Assembly: GCA_003013855.2 (NCBI GenBank)
Contig: ML058447.1
Location: 4,092,001 to 4,156,000, forward strand
Direction: 5' to 3'
Source: Liriodendron chinense
Lineage: Eukaryota > Streptophyta > Magnoliopsida > Magnoliales > Magnoliaceae
Length of the DNA stretch: 64,000 nt
Below, piece after piece: positions 1 through 12,010 of the stretch. The position numbers and the translations under genes are program-made. Positions within the stretch are counted from its first letter, which is position 1, and every line of letters starts with the position of its first letter. The notes under the pieces were generated by a model. The model was not told the origin of the DNA and made no database searches. It worked only from the letters and a program-made list of their open reading frames with translations.

Positions 1-245
1 ATGGAAAATAAACATTAGGGTGAGCATTATAGTGGGCCCTTGGAAAATTTTAATAGTGTGGTGAAGTTTTGGGCCGGTGGGGCCACCTTGATTTATTTGT
101 TTACCATCCAACATATCACACATACCTAGATGAAGGGAAAAAAATAATTATCATCTTGATCCAGAACTTTTGTGGGCCCTAAGAAGTTTTTAAAGGTGGA
201 CGCTCAGTGTCCAGTGTTTCCTGTGATGTGGTCCGCCTAAGTAGC
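1..245. repeat. Mutator-like palindromic MITE, central fragment
   Basis: This stretch carries the middle motifs of the family found throughout the window: a copy of 'catccaac...', 'gatgaaggg', 'ttgatccagaactttt' and 'gatgtggtcc'. The left arm lies outside the window or is lost. There is no coding potential. Confidence 0.6.
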
Positions 246-299
246 AGTGTAAGTAGGAAAAAGACGGAAGTGATTGCGTCCAGCCCCTGGAAGAAAATA

Positions 300-705
300 A
301 ATTCAGGCACTCTGTGATTTATGGCTTTTATCCACACCGTTCATCCATTTTTAAAGATCATTTTAGGATATGAGCTCAAAAATAGGCAGATCCAAGGCTT
401 ATTAAGTGGACCGCACCACATAAAGCAGTGGTGACAGTGACCCACTGTTGAAACCTTCTTAGGGCCCACCCTGATGTTTATTTGGCATCCAACCAGTTCA
501 TAAGGTCACATAAACATAGAAGAAGGGAAAACACAAATGTCAGCTTGATCCAAAACTTTTGTGCCCCCAAGAAGTTTTAATGGTGGAATTTCAATCCCCA
601 CCATGTGGTCCACTTGAGCTTGTATCTGCCTATTTTTGGGCTCATAGCATAAAATGATTCGTAAAAATGGACCAACGGCATAGATAAACCCCATGCATGA
701 CGATG
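300..705. repeat. Mutator-like palindromic MITE copy
   Basis: The left arm (318-350, tatccacaccgttcatcc) and the right arm (665-700, inverted copy of the same motif) face each other around a central 'catccaacc...gaagggaaaacac' segment. The two halves are inverted copies of each other. This layout repeats across the window, and the copy at 40633-41182 defines the family. Confidence 0.65.
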
Positions 706-726
706 CCCTTGACCGAACAAAATCCG

Positions 727-870
727 GTTCTGCAATCCACCTTCATAAAAGATTAATGATAATTATTGAGATTAATGAGGTAACTTAGTGAGAATTAAAT
801 TTAAAAAAGTATCCCAACGTAAATATGGTATTAATGAGGTACTATTTTATAAAATTCTCTATTTTTTTAG
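727..870. repeat. AT-rich terminal arm of a long-TIR element
   Basis: The motifs 'attaatgaggta' and 'aaaattct' match the terminal arms of the element at 17461-19091. Only one arm is recognisable here, followed to about 1190 by diverged MITE-like fragments. Confidence 0.45.
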
Positions 871-1194
871 TGTCTTTTCGTCCTTGTGGGCACCACCGGA
901 TTACTCGCATGGATCGTGTATGCAAAACTCGGTGGGCCCCACATGATGTGGATCCAAGAGTCAAGTGGGCTCGAAAAGGTAGGCAGGGACCTACCTCGGT
1001 GCAAGTGATGTTTATATGTCATCAATACCACGGTCCATAAGGATGTTTATGTGCCACCAATACCATTCATAGCGTACGTCATTTCCACTAGGATTAGCTG
1101 AAAGCACAAATACTTTCCTGATTCAAAACTTATGTGGCTCACGAATTTTGGCTTTCTTCTGAAAGGCTGAATTACTTCATTGGGATGCTAAGTG

Positions 1195-1575
1195 GGGGAC
1201 ACCATGATGTTTGTGAGAAATCCCTCACATCCATCCGATTTATGATCTCATTTTAGGACATGCATAAAAAATGAGATAGATCCACAGCTCAAGTGGGCCA
1301 CATAAGAGGAAAGAGCGGAGATTCACTGACCACTATTGAAACATTATTAAAACATTTGTATGACTACAAAAGTTTCGTATCATCCTATGTTTTTTATGTT
1401 CTTACTTCATCCCAATGAGCATTAACTTATAAACGGTTTGGATGGTATATATTCATCAAGGTAGAGCCTAGGGACACTTCAACGGTAGAAAATTCTTTTC
1501 GTAATTCTTGTCACATGTACTAAAATGAGATCACACCATGGATGGGCGGGGTGGATTTCTTGGCCCCCACCTAGC
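1195..1575. repeat. Mutator-like MITE copy, diverged
   Basis: The left arm is 'gatgtttgtgagaaatcc' near 1205 and the right arm 'ggatgggcggggtggattt' near 1540. It belongs to a subfamily whose arms read 'gtgagaaatcc' in place of 'tgttttatcc'. Confidence 0.5.
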
Positions 1576-1735
1576 ATACCAGGGAAAGAACTTGCTTTCT
1601 TAGGAAATCCGCGTCCCGCAATCTCCCCGTGAATTCATTCCGAGTCCGGATCCTCTGTTGAGTGACAAGAGGAAATCCCTTCTCCTCCTGGGCCTTTTCA
1701 TTGGTCCGCATCATATCAGGTGACCAGGCTACACT

Positions 1736-2272
1736 CGGGCGCGGATTTCCTGCAAAAGCCTTGCGCAGGAAGTTCTTGCACTTGGAACCAAGTTGGGGCC
1801 ACGGTGATATTTTTTGATAAATCCACCCCATCCATCCGCTTTGGGAGCTCATTTTAGGATATAAGAACAAAAATGAACCGGATCAAAGACTCAAGTGGGC
1901 CAAACTAAAGGAAAAGTTGGGTAGGTAAATTCATACCGTTGAAACTTACCTTGGGTCCACAGTGATGTTTATATGACATTTATACCGTTCATAACGTCAC
2001 TACTACTGGGATGAACTGGAAACACAAATATTATCGTGATTCGAAACTCCCGTTGCTCTACAAATATTTCAACTGTGGACGTTCAATCCTCACGTTTTCG
2101 GCCCACTTGAGTCTTGGATTTGGTTCATTTTTATTATAATGCCCTAAAATGAGTTCCCAAGACGGATGGACGGGGTGGATTTATAAAAAAAAAAAAATCA
2201 CTGTAGGCCCCACCTTGTTCCCAGCGCAGAACTTCCTGCACAAGCCTTTTCAGGCAATCGGCGCCCAACACC
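1736..2272. repeat. Mutator-like MITE, subfamily with GGGCGCGGATT ends
   Basis: The left end (from 1736) and right end (to 2272) are inverted copies that extend inward through 'aggaagttcttgca', the 'ggggccac' block and the 'ccatccatccg' arm. The terminal inverted repeats therefore cover most of each half. I could not see a clean target-site duplication. Confidence 0.6.
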
Positions 2273-2312
2273 GAGGATGTGACATGGTTGCAGACTTATA
2301 TGATGACATGGA

Positions 2313-2313
<1 letters not shown>

Positions 2314-2343
<30 letters not shown>
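2314..2343. repeat. Poly-A tract (30 A)
   Basis: Uninterrupted run of 30 adenines. No retroelement body is recognisable immediately upstream on the plus strand. Confidence 0.9.
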
Positions 2344-2347
<4 letters not shown>

Positions 2348-2990
2348 TCCAAACTGATTTTCCAACTTTTGGAGCCAACGGAGGATCCAGATTCATTCTA
2401 GAAATGAGGGTTGGATGGCATTTACACACCATGGTGGGCCCTACACAACTCGAACTCATGGTGATTAACTTAGGTTTTAGCTCATATAAATGTAGGGAAT
2501 GCGTAGATCATTCCCAGCTGGATGCACTTGCGTCACACGTGTAAAAAATGGAGCATGTTTGCTCATATCTTTATTTTAGTGGATCTACCTATTGAACGGT
2601 TGTGATAATCCATTACAGCAGCTGTCCCGCTCAGCCGACTTATCGGCCGTGTGTATGATTTCCATTTGATAATGTAAAGAAAGAAGAGAGGATAACGTCT
2701 GAGATACGTGGTGATGGGACGCATGTTCCCTTATCCCAATGCTACTTTCCATGTGAAAACAAAAGGTAGTATGATCTTTTGAACAACCTTCTAAGTATAT
2801 GGTCCACATAAAGTGGGGCCCACTACTTTGGACGGTAAGAATTGAGTCACACACATGCCTTTACAATGCATACGTCTGACCATCGCACTCAGAGCCAGCG
2901 TCGTATCAGAGTTTTCCATGTGAAAACGCCTCCGTCGATTCAACAAGCGGACCGCAGCCATCGAATTCCCAATCTGACAGGAGAGTAAAA
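2344..2990. other. Intergenic, no gene seen
   Basis: Short MITE-like pieces occur ('ccatggtgggccc' near 2430), then about 400 bases that match nothing else I recognised in the window. No credible open frame. Confidence 0.5.
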
Positions 2991-2999
2991 CTCCTTTTT

Positions 3000-3240
3000 T
3001 TTATTTTGTTTCCAAAATATGAAAAGCTCAGGTGGGCCACAACATAAGGAATGACGAAAATTCATCCGTTAAAACATTAAATTCACGCTTTATGGGCCAT
3101 GTGTATTCTGAAATAACATGAATTTTAGTAAGTTTATTCATCTTGATTAAGATTAATAGATGAATGGATTGGATGGCATATAAGGATGATCTCGAGCTGC
3201 AAACATAACTAATTGCTGGTGTCTTCATCCCAACCGTTCC
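3000..3240. repeat. MITE-family internal fragment
   Basis: It contains the family's inner motifs ('aggtgggccacaaca', 'ggatggcatata') but lacks both outer arms. Confidence 0.4.
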
Positions 3241-3404
3241 CTATGGTGTGGGTTCCCGAGTTTTGGATCCGACCTATTTTTGGGTTCAATGGTGATATGA
3301 GACAGTGGACCTGATGAACGGGGTGGATTTCATGCTTGTTCACTCTACGTGGCTATCGTTCAGTGGTAGTACACCTCCAAATACATGCACACGCGGTTCA
3401 AAAC

Positions 3405-3900
3405 AGGACGTGGTTTGGCCAGTGACCCAAGGGCAGCCAGCCAGCCAGCTGATGTCAAAGCTCTGTGGGCTCCAGCATGATATATGTGTTTCATCCACAC
3501 CGTCCATCCATTTTTCCATCTTATTTTATGTCATGATGGAAAATATAAGGCAGATAGAAATCATACATGAATCACATCACATGAAAGCAGTATTAATTAA
3601 ACGTGCACCATTAAAATTTACTATAGCCTACTGTAACGTTTATTTCCATCTAACATGTTGATAAGGTCACATAGACCTGGATAAATGGAAAACACAAATA
3701 TCAGCTTGATCCAAAACTTCCATGGCCTGTAAAAAAGTAAGTGTTCAATCCCCATTGTTTCATGTGTAGTCCACTTTTTCAGTATCATGCCTAAAATGAG
3801 CTGGGAAAATAAATGTACGACGTGAATAAAATACATATATCATGACCACGATGGAGCCCACAAAACTATGATACAAGCTAGCTGGCTAGTGTTGGCTAGC
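3405..3900. repeat. Mutator-like palindromic MITE copy
   Basis: The left arm 'tttcatccacaccgtccatcc' region lies at 3485-3515. The right arm, in inverted form, lies at 3800-3850. Outer ends 'gccagccagctgatg' (near 3440) and 'gctagctggctag' (near 3880) also pair as inverted repeats. Confidence 0.6.
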
Positions 3901-4220
3901 CAAACCTTGTCCGTTTAAACAGAAGTGTGAAGGCCATGCGTGAGGAGATTGGAGTGGTATTTGAGCAACTATGCCAACGTGGCAAAATTGGTGATTTATT
4001 AGCTATTCAAAGGCGTGCGAACGCCGTAGTTTAAACAGATCCGCCCGTCATGTAGGTCACATATGAAGGAGAGAATAGGAGAGGTTTGAACGAAATATGG
4101 TCTGCATGCAATGTACACGCGTGGCTCCCATTTTCAAAATTGTGTCCACATAACGTTCAGGTGGTTCCCACCCTTACGAGGGGCCAGAATGCTGTACATA
4201 CATACCACGTTGGCATGAAT
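3901..4220. other. Intergenic, no feature seen
   Basis: No repeat family or coding region recognised before the hAT insertion at 4229. Confidence 0.5.
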
Positions 4221-4228
4221 GTGGTCTC

Positions 4229-4675
4229 TAGCGCTGTAAATGGTTGGGTTTGGGGCAGTTTAACCAAAACCAAACCCACCCATTTATAAATGGGTCTAGG
4301 TCTAAATTTTTTACTCAGACCTTTTTACTAAATGGGCGTCTAGGTCGGGTGGTAGAGAGAGATCCACCCAACCATTTACAAATGGGTAGGGTCTAATGAG
4401 TCTAGGTCTGGATTTGGTATGAAAGTATTTTTACCAGGTTTAAAATCGAGTCTAGATGGATCTAGGCCCAGATGGGTCCCTTATGACATAGACCAAACCT
4501 ATCCATTTACTAAATAGGTTTGAGTCAAGCTTAATATAAAGAAAATCAAATCCATACCCATTTAGCAATTGGGTTTGTTCTTAGACTTAGGACCCGTACC
4601 ATTTAACAAATGGGTTGGGTCTAAATGAGTTGGGTCGGGGCACCCCATCGGTCCGCTAACCCATTTACACCCCTA
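4229..4675. mobile_element. hAT-like non-autonomous element with perfect 8-bp TSD
   Basis: The element starts TAGCGCTGTAAATGG and ends with the inverted copy CCATTTACACCCCTA (13 of 15 positions pair). It is flanked on both sides by GTGGTCTC (4221-4228 and 4676-4683), an exact 8-bp target duplication as made by hAT transposases. The interior is built from diverged repeats of 'aaatgggt' and 'ggtctagg'. It has no coding region, so it would depend on a transposase supplied in trans. Confidence 0.85.
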
Positions 4676-4734
4676 GTGGTCTCTTTTAAGAGAGCATGCA
4701 TCACCCAAGACGATGCGGTGCCCTTTACCACAGA

Positions 4735-5330
4735 GCCCACCTTGATGTATGTATTCTGTGTCCACACTGTTGATACGTTTTTCCATGTCATAAGCCCAAA
4801 AAATGAAGTAGATCTAAATCTCAGGTGGACAATACCTTGGGAAATAGTAGTGATTAAATTTTCCACCATTAAAAAATTCCTAGGACCACTATAATATTTA
4901 TTTAACTTTCAACCTATTTATAAGGTTATAAAAACTTGGACTAAGGGAAAGAAATATATACTCCTGAGATTTGTATCGGCCTCAAATTTTTGTGACAAAT
5001 TTTTTGCTACACAAACACGCTGGCGATGCCCAGGTGTAGCATTGACCCCACCATGATGTATGTATTGTATCTATGCCGTCCATCCATTTCTCGAGATCAT
5101 TTTATGGTATGGCAGGCAGATCCAAAGCTCAAGTGAACCCAGCGCAGAAAATAGTGGGGATTGAACACCAACCATTAAAAACTTCGTGAGGGCCACTTGA
5201 GCTTCAGATCTACCTCATTTTTGGTATCATGCCCTATAATTATCTCGCCAAATGGATGAACGGTGTGGATACAACACTTACATCATGATGGGGTCATTAC
5301 TACACCTAGGTTGGCTAGCGTTAGTGGTAT
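4735..5330. repeat. Two Mutator-like MITE copies in series
   Basis: A first left arm starts near 4737 ('cccaccttgatgtatg'). A second, better copy spans about 5020-5325, with arms 'accccaccatgatgtatg' and its inverted copy 'catcatgatggggt', and outer ends 'aggtgtag' and 'ctacacct'. Confidence 0.55.
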
Positions 5331-5935
5331 CATGCCCTAAAATGATATGTTAAAACGGGATGCAGATTTTCGTGCCAAAGCCTTTTCCACCAAGTTCTTT
5401 GGCTGGAAACTTAGGTGTGCTTACCGTGATGTTTGTGAGAAATTCATCCTGTCTATCTGCTTTCTGATTTCATTTTAGCGCATTATATAAAAAATGAGTT
5501 GGATCCAAGACTCAAGTGGGCCGAAAATGTGAGGATAGAACATCCATGGTTGAAATATTCGTGGGGCAACATAATCTTTGAATTAGGATAATATTTGTGT
5601 TTTCAGTTCATCCCAGTGGAAATGAGGTTATGAACGGTATTGGAGGCACATAAACATCACTGTGAACCCTGGTATTGATAGCATATAAACATCCGACCCT
5701 AATATTGATGGCATATAAACATCAATGTGGACCCAGGAGGTTTCAATGGTAATAATTTCCGTGCCTACCTTTCCTTTAATGCAGCCCACTTGAGTCATCG
5801 ATCCAGCTCATTTTTGTTTGCATGTTCCAAAATGAGCTCACAAAGCGGATGGACGGGGCTGATTTCTCACAAACATCCGCGTCCATTAAAATGGATGGAT
5901 GACGGGGATATAGAATAAATACATCAAGGTGGGCC
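5331..5935. repeat. Mutator-like MITE copy with internal short tandem repeats
   Basis: The left arm 'gatgtttgtgagaaattc' is near 5430 and the right arm 'gcggatggacggggctgattt' region near 5840. At 5650-5725 a unit containing 'ggcatataaacatc' is repeated three times in tandem, a local expansion within the element. Confidence 0.55.
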
Positions 5936-6084
5936 CCACGGTGAGTGCCGCACTAGTCCTCTATCCTTATAGGATATCTCCTGGCGCGAATTGCCTCATC
6001 CTTTTTGGATTGTGCGGGAAAGATACAAAAGAGAAAGAAGCGGTTTGCGTCCTCGCCTCGCCCGAACCAACTCGGTACAGGCAC

Positions 6085-6510
6085 GGCTTTGTGTATCCCA
6101 CTGTATGGATGGATTTTATCAACACTGTCTATCTAGATTTCCATTTCATCTTAGTATATGTGGACCAAAAAATGAGGGATATCGAAGGCTTAAGTGGACC
6201 ACACCATAAGAAGGAGCGTCCACTGTTGAAACCTTCTTAGGGCTCACCGTGATGTTTATTTTCCATCCAACCTGTTCATAAGGTCACATAAAATTGAATG
6301 AAGAGAAAACACAAATATCAGTTTGATCAAAACTTCTGCAGCTCTCAAGAAGTTTTTAATCGTTAGTGTTCAATCCCCAATGTGTGGTCAACTTGAGACT
6401 TAGATCTGCCTCATTTTTAGGTTCATACCCTCATATTATCCGAGTAAAATGGATAGACGGCGTGGATATAATCCATACATCACGGTGGGCCTCACAGAGC
6501 ACTGGCTGGA
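6085..6510. repeat. Mutator-like MITE copy
   Basis: The right arm 'ggatagacggcgtggat' followed by 'acatcacggtgggcc' is clear at 6450-6495. The left arm near 6100 is diverged, but the central blocks are in family order. Confidence 0.55.
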
Positions 6511-6759
6511 CTGAGTCTGTCGAAGCTGGGGCAGGGACGAATCCGGTTCAGAAAGTGGATACGTCACGACGTTCGCATGTATGTCTGCTTATGAAACAAA
6601 AGCCGATAAGAAAGAAAGCAAACTATGGCAATCGTGACTTTTCATCCTTTCTTCGTGGAATTACACGACGCAGATTGCACGGTGACCTTGACACCACGGA
6701 TCTCCTCGGAGATCCGACGCGTCAGGATTGGATTTGGCCATTTGCCTCCGTCAGCAGGA

Positions 6760-7235
6760 CGCGGTTTCGGTGGATCCGATGTGGGTGGATCCCTGACTGT
6801 GGCGTCCACGCTGTGATGTTTGTGTCTTACATCCACGCCGTCCATCTATTTTGAAAACTTATTTTCGACCACGATCCAAAAAATGAAGTAGATCCAAATC
6901 TCATGTGGACCTTAATATAGTAAACAGCGGTACTCAACTATTAATAACTTCTCATGGGCCACAAAAGTTTTGGATCAAGCTGATATTTGTATGGTCTCTT
7001 CATCCGGGTCTCTGTGAACTTTTCAACAGGTTGGATGGAAAATAAACACTTTGAGTAGGCCCTATGAAGTTTTTAATGGTGGGAATTCAATCACTATTGT
7101 TTCATATGGTATGGTCTACCTAAGATTTAGATCTTGCCTTAAAATGAGCTTTTTAAATGCATGAACGGTATAGATGTAAGGCACAGACATCACAGTGGCT
7201 CCACAGTTTGGGATCCACCCAAACCGCGCCCCCGT
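6760..7235. repeat. Mutator-like MITE copy with gtggatcc-type ends
   Basis: The left arm (6815-6845) reads 'gatgtttgtgtcttacatc' then 'cgccgtccatc'. The right arm inverts it at 7160-7200. Outer ends 'ggatccga' (near 6773) and 'ttgggatccaccc' (near 7210) extend the inverted repeat. Confidence 0.6.
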
Positions 7236-7294
7236 CGCTGGGTACAGTGCGTGCTTGATCGACACTACCCTATAGCACCAACCTCCACCATGGC

Positions 7295-7650
7295 AGGATT
7301 GTATGGGTCTTACCGTGATGTATATGTTTTATCCACATGGTCCATTCCATCTGCCAGCTTATTTTAAACCATGAGAATAAAATTGAAGCACATCTAACGC
7401 TTTAGTGGATCACATCACAGGAAAAACTAGGGATTGAGTGGCTACCATTGGATTTTCTTTTAAGAGGTCGCAAACGTTTTAGATCAAACCGATAAACATT
7501 ACTCTAGGCCCCACGTAAGTTCCAACAGTGGTTATCCCTGGTTTCCTGTGGTGTTGTCCACTTGAGCTGTAGGTATGCTTCGAGCTGGCAAAATGGATGG
7601 ACCACATGAATAAAACACATACATCACCATGAGCCACACAAAGTCCAGCC
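7295..7650. repeat. Mutator-like MITE copy
   Basis: The left arm 'gtgatgtatatgttttatcc' is at 7313-7332 and the right arm 'ataaaacacatacatcacc' at 7610-7630. Confidence 0.6.
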
Positions 7651-8160
7651 ATTATGGCGGCCGGTGGCTACCATGCAATCCGCGTCTCTCATTTAACAAG
7701 TTTTAAACATGCATTGCATGACTTGATTTATTATTATGACACATGGGCCAATCAAATCCTGCCAAGTTGGGTCACCCAAGGAGGTCTGTGGTATCAGGGT
7801 CATCACACAATTCCCATCTGGAATTACAAAGGCTGGGATGCAGATTGAGTGGAGACCCGGCCCTAAGGAGGCTTCAAAGGTGGACTTCATTACCCCTCCT
7901 GTCTCCTATGGTGCGGTCCACTTGAGCTTTGGATATGCTTTGAATTTCTGAGGTTATGGCTTAAAATGAGCTGGGAAAATGGATGGACAGCATGGATAAA
8001 ACATATACATTATAATGAGCTTCACGGAGTCCTGCGACCGTGGAGGTCGGTGGCCACCATGCAATTTGCATCCGTGGACCTAACAACTTTCAAACATGAA
8101 TTGTATGGCCCAAATCTCTTGTAGTGACAGTGGGCCAATCAAATCCCAGGTCACCAAAGT
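7651..8160. repeat. Second dispersed repeat family (ccaccatgcaatc type) plus MITE right arm
   Basis: The motifs 'gtggctaccatgcaatc' (about 7667) and 'ggtggccaccatgcaattt' (about 8050), with 'gggccaatcaaatcc', recur here, at 8906-9240 and again at 48640-49000. A MITE right arm lies at 7980-8020. Non-coding. Confidence 0.5.
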
Positions 8161-8905
8161 GATGTAGAATAGGTCGTAGACAAATACTTGGCCCAAATGG
8201 ATTAGAAAAAATATTAAGGAAAAATGACAGAAAATTCAATACATTTTAAATCCTTAGAATTGTGAATTGGCCAATTTTCACGGGAGCAAGATTAGGTATT
8301 GCCTGAGCCTGTCCCGAGCTAAGGACGGGCTAGTACATGGCATGTGGGTATTGGGGGAGAGGAGGCGTGACATGACTATTTCATGCTTGCTGACGTGGCA
8401 GGTCTCCTCTGACAACGTGCCCTTCACATGTACAAATGCGCCATGTCGGGCCTATCTTGAGCTCGGGTAGTACCTAATCCACTCCCGATTTTCATTGTCG
8501 ATCAGTTGAATTTTGCTGAAATACCAACGGATAGTTTGGGCTAATTATTTTGACCGGTCGACTTCCAATGTCGACCAGTTGACGAGTCAGGCTGACTAGA
8601 AGATTTATGCGAATTTTGCGGATTTCTTTTCTATTTTGATTAAGACTTTTCTATTTGTGTAATTAGAGATTTCTAAGATTTTTTGAACTTATTTAAACTT
8701 GTTATTTCCTTGTTAAGGATCCATCTTAGATTATTCAATAAAACTTTAGTTTTTCTTCTTCTTGTTAGTGGATTTGAAGATATCCTGTTAAGGATTTTTG
8801 AACGCTCCGTAAATTCAAAGTATTTAGTCGTGAGAGAGACGGTGACTGATCTCACAGTTATAGTATTTATTCATGAGAGAGACAATGATCTATCTCACAT
8901 TTAAA
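8161..8905. repeat. Degenerate LTR-like sequence (putative solo LTR fragment)
   Basis: The block ending 'gaattcaaagtatttag' then 'gagagagacggtgactgatct' resembles the 3' portion of plant gypsy LTRs. A related diverged block lies at 58640-58800. GACCGGTCGAC-type palindromes occur near 8555. I see no paired LTR or internal domain, so this is inference from texture. Confidence 0.35.
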
Positions 8906-9240
8906 GGTCCACGCATGTGCCACATAGGTCGGTGGCATAAACGTCTACGCATGTGTCACACAGGTTGGCGGCGTCAGGGTCATCACACAATCTGCCTCCC
9001 GAATAATTACAAATGTTGGGATGTGGATTAAGTGGTGATCCATGGACCTTGTAAGTGACCTGATGTGGTGGGATTTGATTAGCCCACATGCCTTTCAGAG
9101 ATGGGACCCAGTCACCCAATCAAATCCCCCTACCTCGGATCACCATGGAGGTCCATGGTGGTGGGGTCATGACCAACATTAATGGCATCCTCATGCATCC
9201 TTGTTTTACAAGTGGAGCCTAAGTTAATGAAAAATCCAGA
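8906..9240. repeat. Second dispersed repeat family, further copy
   Basis: Two short near-repeats ('cacgcatgtg' with 'cacataggtcggtgg' and its variant) are followed by 'tcatcacacaatctgcc' and 'cacccaatcaaatcc', which match blocks at 7651-8160. Confidence 0.45.
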
Positions 9241-10580
9241 TCGTTGATCTAGCTTAAACAAGTTATGCACTGTCACCACCAGGACTGATTGCTTTTGGTC
9301 CGATCCCTTGATTCAATCTTTTCAATCTCTCTATTTCTTCTCTTTCTTGTTACATGTCTAATTAAACAATTAGAAGAAAAACCCCTCCAACATTATTTCT
9401 AATCCCTATATTTAGAGAATGAATGCATATGCACACATAGTTGTGCGCCAGAGGTGTTTTTTCACACGTGCACGGTCAACCAATGTGCCATTGTATATAA
9501 TCTCACGCAAATGGGTACACTTCTTAAATCTACTTCCAAGCGGGCAGTTTTCACATATGCAAAACTAAATATACCTCTTTCACCATCTTTGATTCGGCCC
9601 TAAAATGTATGAGATGGATTAACGATGACTACTAGTTGGCTTAATGAAAAAGTGTCGCATATACTTATAAGATGCGGGCCATGGTGAAAAGTGAAGAGAA
9701 ATCTTCATTTTCAATGTGGTCCTACAATCTAATGAGTGCACACGACATTTTTTATATTAAATTATATCAAGGATTATCATAATTCCTTGTAATCCTGTAA
9801 CCTTGTTACACAAGTTATACTTTGATTAGATGATCTTAAACATCTAATATCAATGGTCGATATTGATGGTGGAGTGCATGAGTTGAATGCAGATGATCGG
9901 TTGATCTAAACCATTTGACATGGCTTGTGGAACTTGAAATGTCATCAATTTTTGTTTGATAATTGTAAATTGAGATTTTGGCCAAATTGGCTTCGTGTTA
10001 CGGTGAAATGCACCAAAAGCCCCCACTTTACAAAATGTTCTTTCTTTAACCCTTTGATCACTTTTTGAAGAATTAGTGGACGAAAATGCTCCTACTTTGG
10101 AACTTAATGCTTTATGTATCTTGTTCTTATTCTTCTTCCTTTGTTGTTTTCCTTGGACTTTTCTTTTTTCCTTTTCAAACATGTTTTTCGAGGACCCACC
10201 ACCACTTCATTTGACTGCATTTTCCACCCTACGGTCACCGCCATCAACTTCTTTGGTGTATGGGCATTGCCAATAACTTTTATGGTCCTAAAAATGAGTG
10301 TTGTTTTTACTATGACGACCACATTTTTTAGAGATGAAAGCCACTGATATATTAAAGACATTGTGAATGAATTTTTTATCTTTTTTTTTTAATCTTTTTT
10401 TGCATAATAGCATTTTCTTAGAGGTAGAAACCATTTTGGTTATAGGTAGAGAGGGATAGTCATGGGGGAGAAGTGATTGTCGAAATGGGCTTGAGGTGGA
10501 GATAGATGGTTGTGGTTTTCACGTAGAAGTCAACGAAGGAGATTAGATCTGAATTTTGTAATGTATTGCCTTAGTGAAGG
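9241..10580. other. Intergenic, no gene seen
   Basis: AT-rich sequence with T-rich tracts at 10110-10170 and 10380-10400. The open frames here have poor composition and no recognisable domain. No repeat family assigned. Confidence 0.5.
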
Positions 10581-10868
10581 TTGCCATGTATTAGGGGTTT
10601 GGGTCATGGTTGTCATGTGTTACCGGTTGAGGTTGTCATGTGTTAAGGGTCTAAGTCATAGTTGTCATGTGTTAAAAGTTGTGGTTATCATATGTTAAGA
10701 GTCTAGGTTGTGATTATCATGTGTAAAAAGTCAAGGTTGTCATATGTTAAGAATTTGGGTTATGGTTGTCATGTGTTAAGAGTCGAGGTTGTTATGTGTT
10801 AAGGGTTGGGCCATGGTTATCATATGTTAAGGGTTTCAGTCGTGGTTGTCATATGTTAAGAGTTATGT
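10581..10868. repeat. Dimeric minisatellite, alternating 29- and 23-bp units
   Basis: Eleven units begin with ttgtcatgtgtta or a close variant. Long units (about 29 bp, ending 'gtcatgg' or similar) alternate with short units (23 bp, ending 'gagg' or 'gtgg'), giving a higher-order period of about 52 bp. The units differ from each other by several substitutions, so the array is old. Confidence 0.85.
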
Positions 10869-11465
10869 GGCCTACCGTGAGATATGTGTTGAACCCACTC
10901 CATCATTAGATTCAAAATTTAATTTAATGTCATGGACTAAAGAATGAGTTACATCCATAGATAAAGTGAACCCCACCACATGAAAATGGTTGGGAGTAAA
11001 TGACTACTGTTATTGGTTGTTTTGGGCAATTGTTATGTATGTAATTTATCAATGCCATCTTGGCAAAACAATTTAAAACATGGGCCCCTAAATAGAGGCA
11101 AATTGAAGGCTCAAGTGGACCACACCATTAGAAACAGTAAGGATTGAACTCCTACGGTAAAAACTATGTCTATTTAATTTCCATCTAACTTGCTCATGTA
11201 AAAAACTTCCCTAAATAAGGTCACTTGGAGTTGTATAAAGGGAAAACATAAATATTAGCTTGATACAAAAATTCTGTAGCCCCTAGGAAGTTTTCAATGA
11301 TAGGTTTTGAATCTCACTACTTTCTGTGGTGTGGTCCACTTGAGCCTTTGATATGCTTCATTTTTTAGCTCCGCCCTAAAATGATCTTTCAAAAGGGATG
11401 GCATGGCATGGATAACACACACATAGTGGGCCCCACAGAGCACCTGACAGGTTCCATTGGGGTGG
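10869..11465. repeat. Mutator-like MITE copy
   Basis: The left arm near 10875 is diverged ('gagatatgtgttgaaccc'). The right arm at 11395-11445 reads 'ggatggcatggcatggata' then 'cacacatagtgggccccac'. Confidence 0.5.
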
Positions 11466-11469
11466 TACC

Positions 11470-12010
11470 TAGTCCATGTCATGTAATGTACACGGATTTC
11501 CATCAAATGCCTTTTTGGCAGGAAGTTCCTGCAATTGAAAGCTATGTTGGGCCCACCGTGATGTTCGTGAGACATCCACTCCGTCCATCCATTTTGTCGG
11601 ATCATGTAAAAATATGAGACAAAAAATTAGGCAGAACCGAAGCTCAAGTGGGCCTTATGACTGAAAATAGTGGAAAGGGGTTGCCTACCGTTCAAACCTT
11701 TTTGGGCTCCTGTGTGATATTTATATGCAATCCAAACCGTTCATAAAGTGGTCCAAATGATCATAAGGTCATTACCACTAGGATAAACTAAATGATCAAA
11801 AATATTAGCCTGATCCAAAGCCTTTGCGGCCTATGAATGTTTCAATCGTGGGGCATACAATATCCATTGTTTTATGTTGTGTGGCCCACTTAGCTTTGGA
11901 TCTGCCTCATTTTTCGGCTCACGACATAAATTAATTTGGCAAAACATGTGGACGGGGTGGATTTCTCAGAAACACCATAGTGGGCCCCATAGAGTTTATC
12001 CAGTATGCAA
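11470..12010. repeat. Mutator-like MITE, gtgagacatcc subfamily
   Basis: The left arm 'gatgttcgtgagacatcc' then 'actccgtccatcc' is at 11560-11595. The right arm is its inverted form at 11950-11990. The left end includes 'caggaagttcctgca', the same outer block as the copy at 1736-2272. Confidence 0.6.

Noticed and set aside
10581..10868. CRISPR-like array
   Set aside because: Units are contiguous without unique spacers, in a plant genome; it is a minisatellite.
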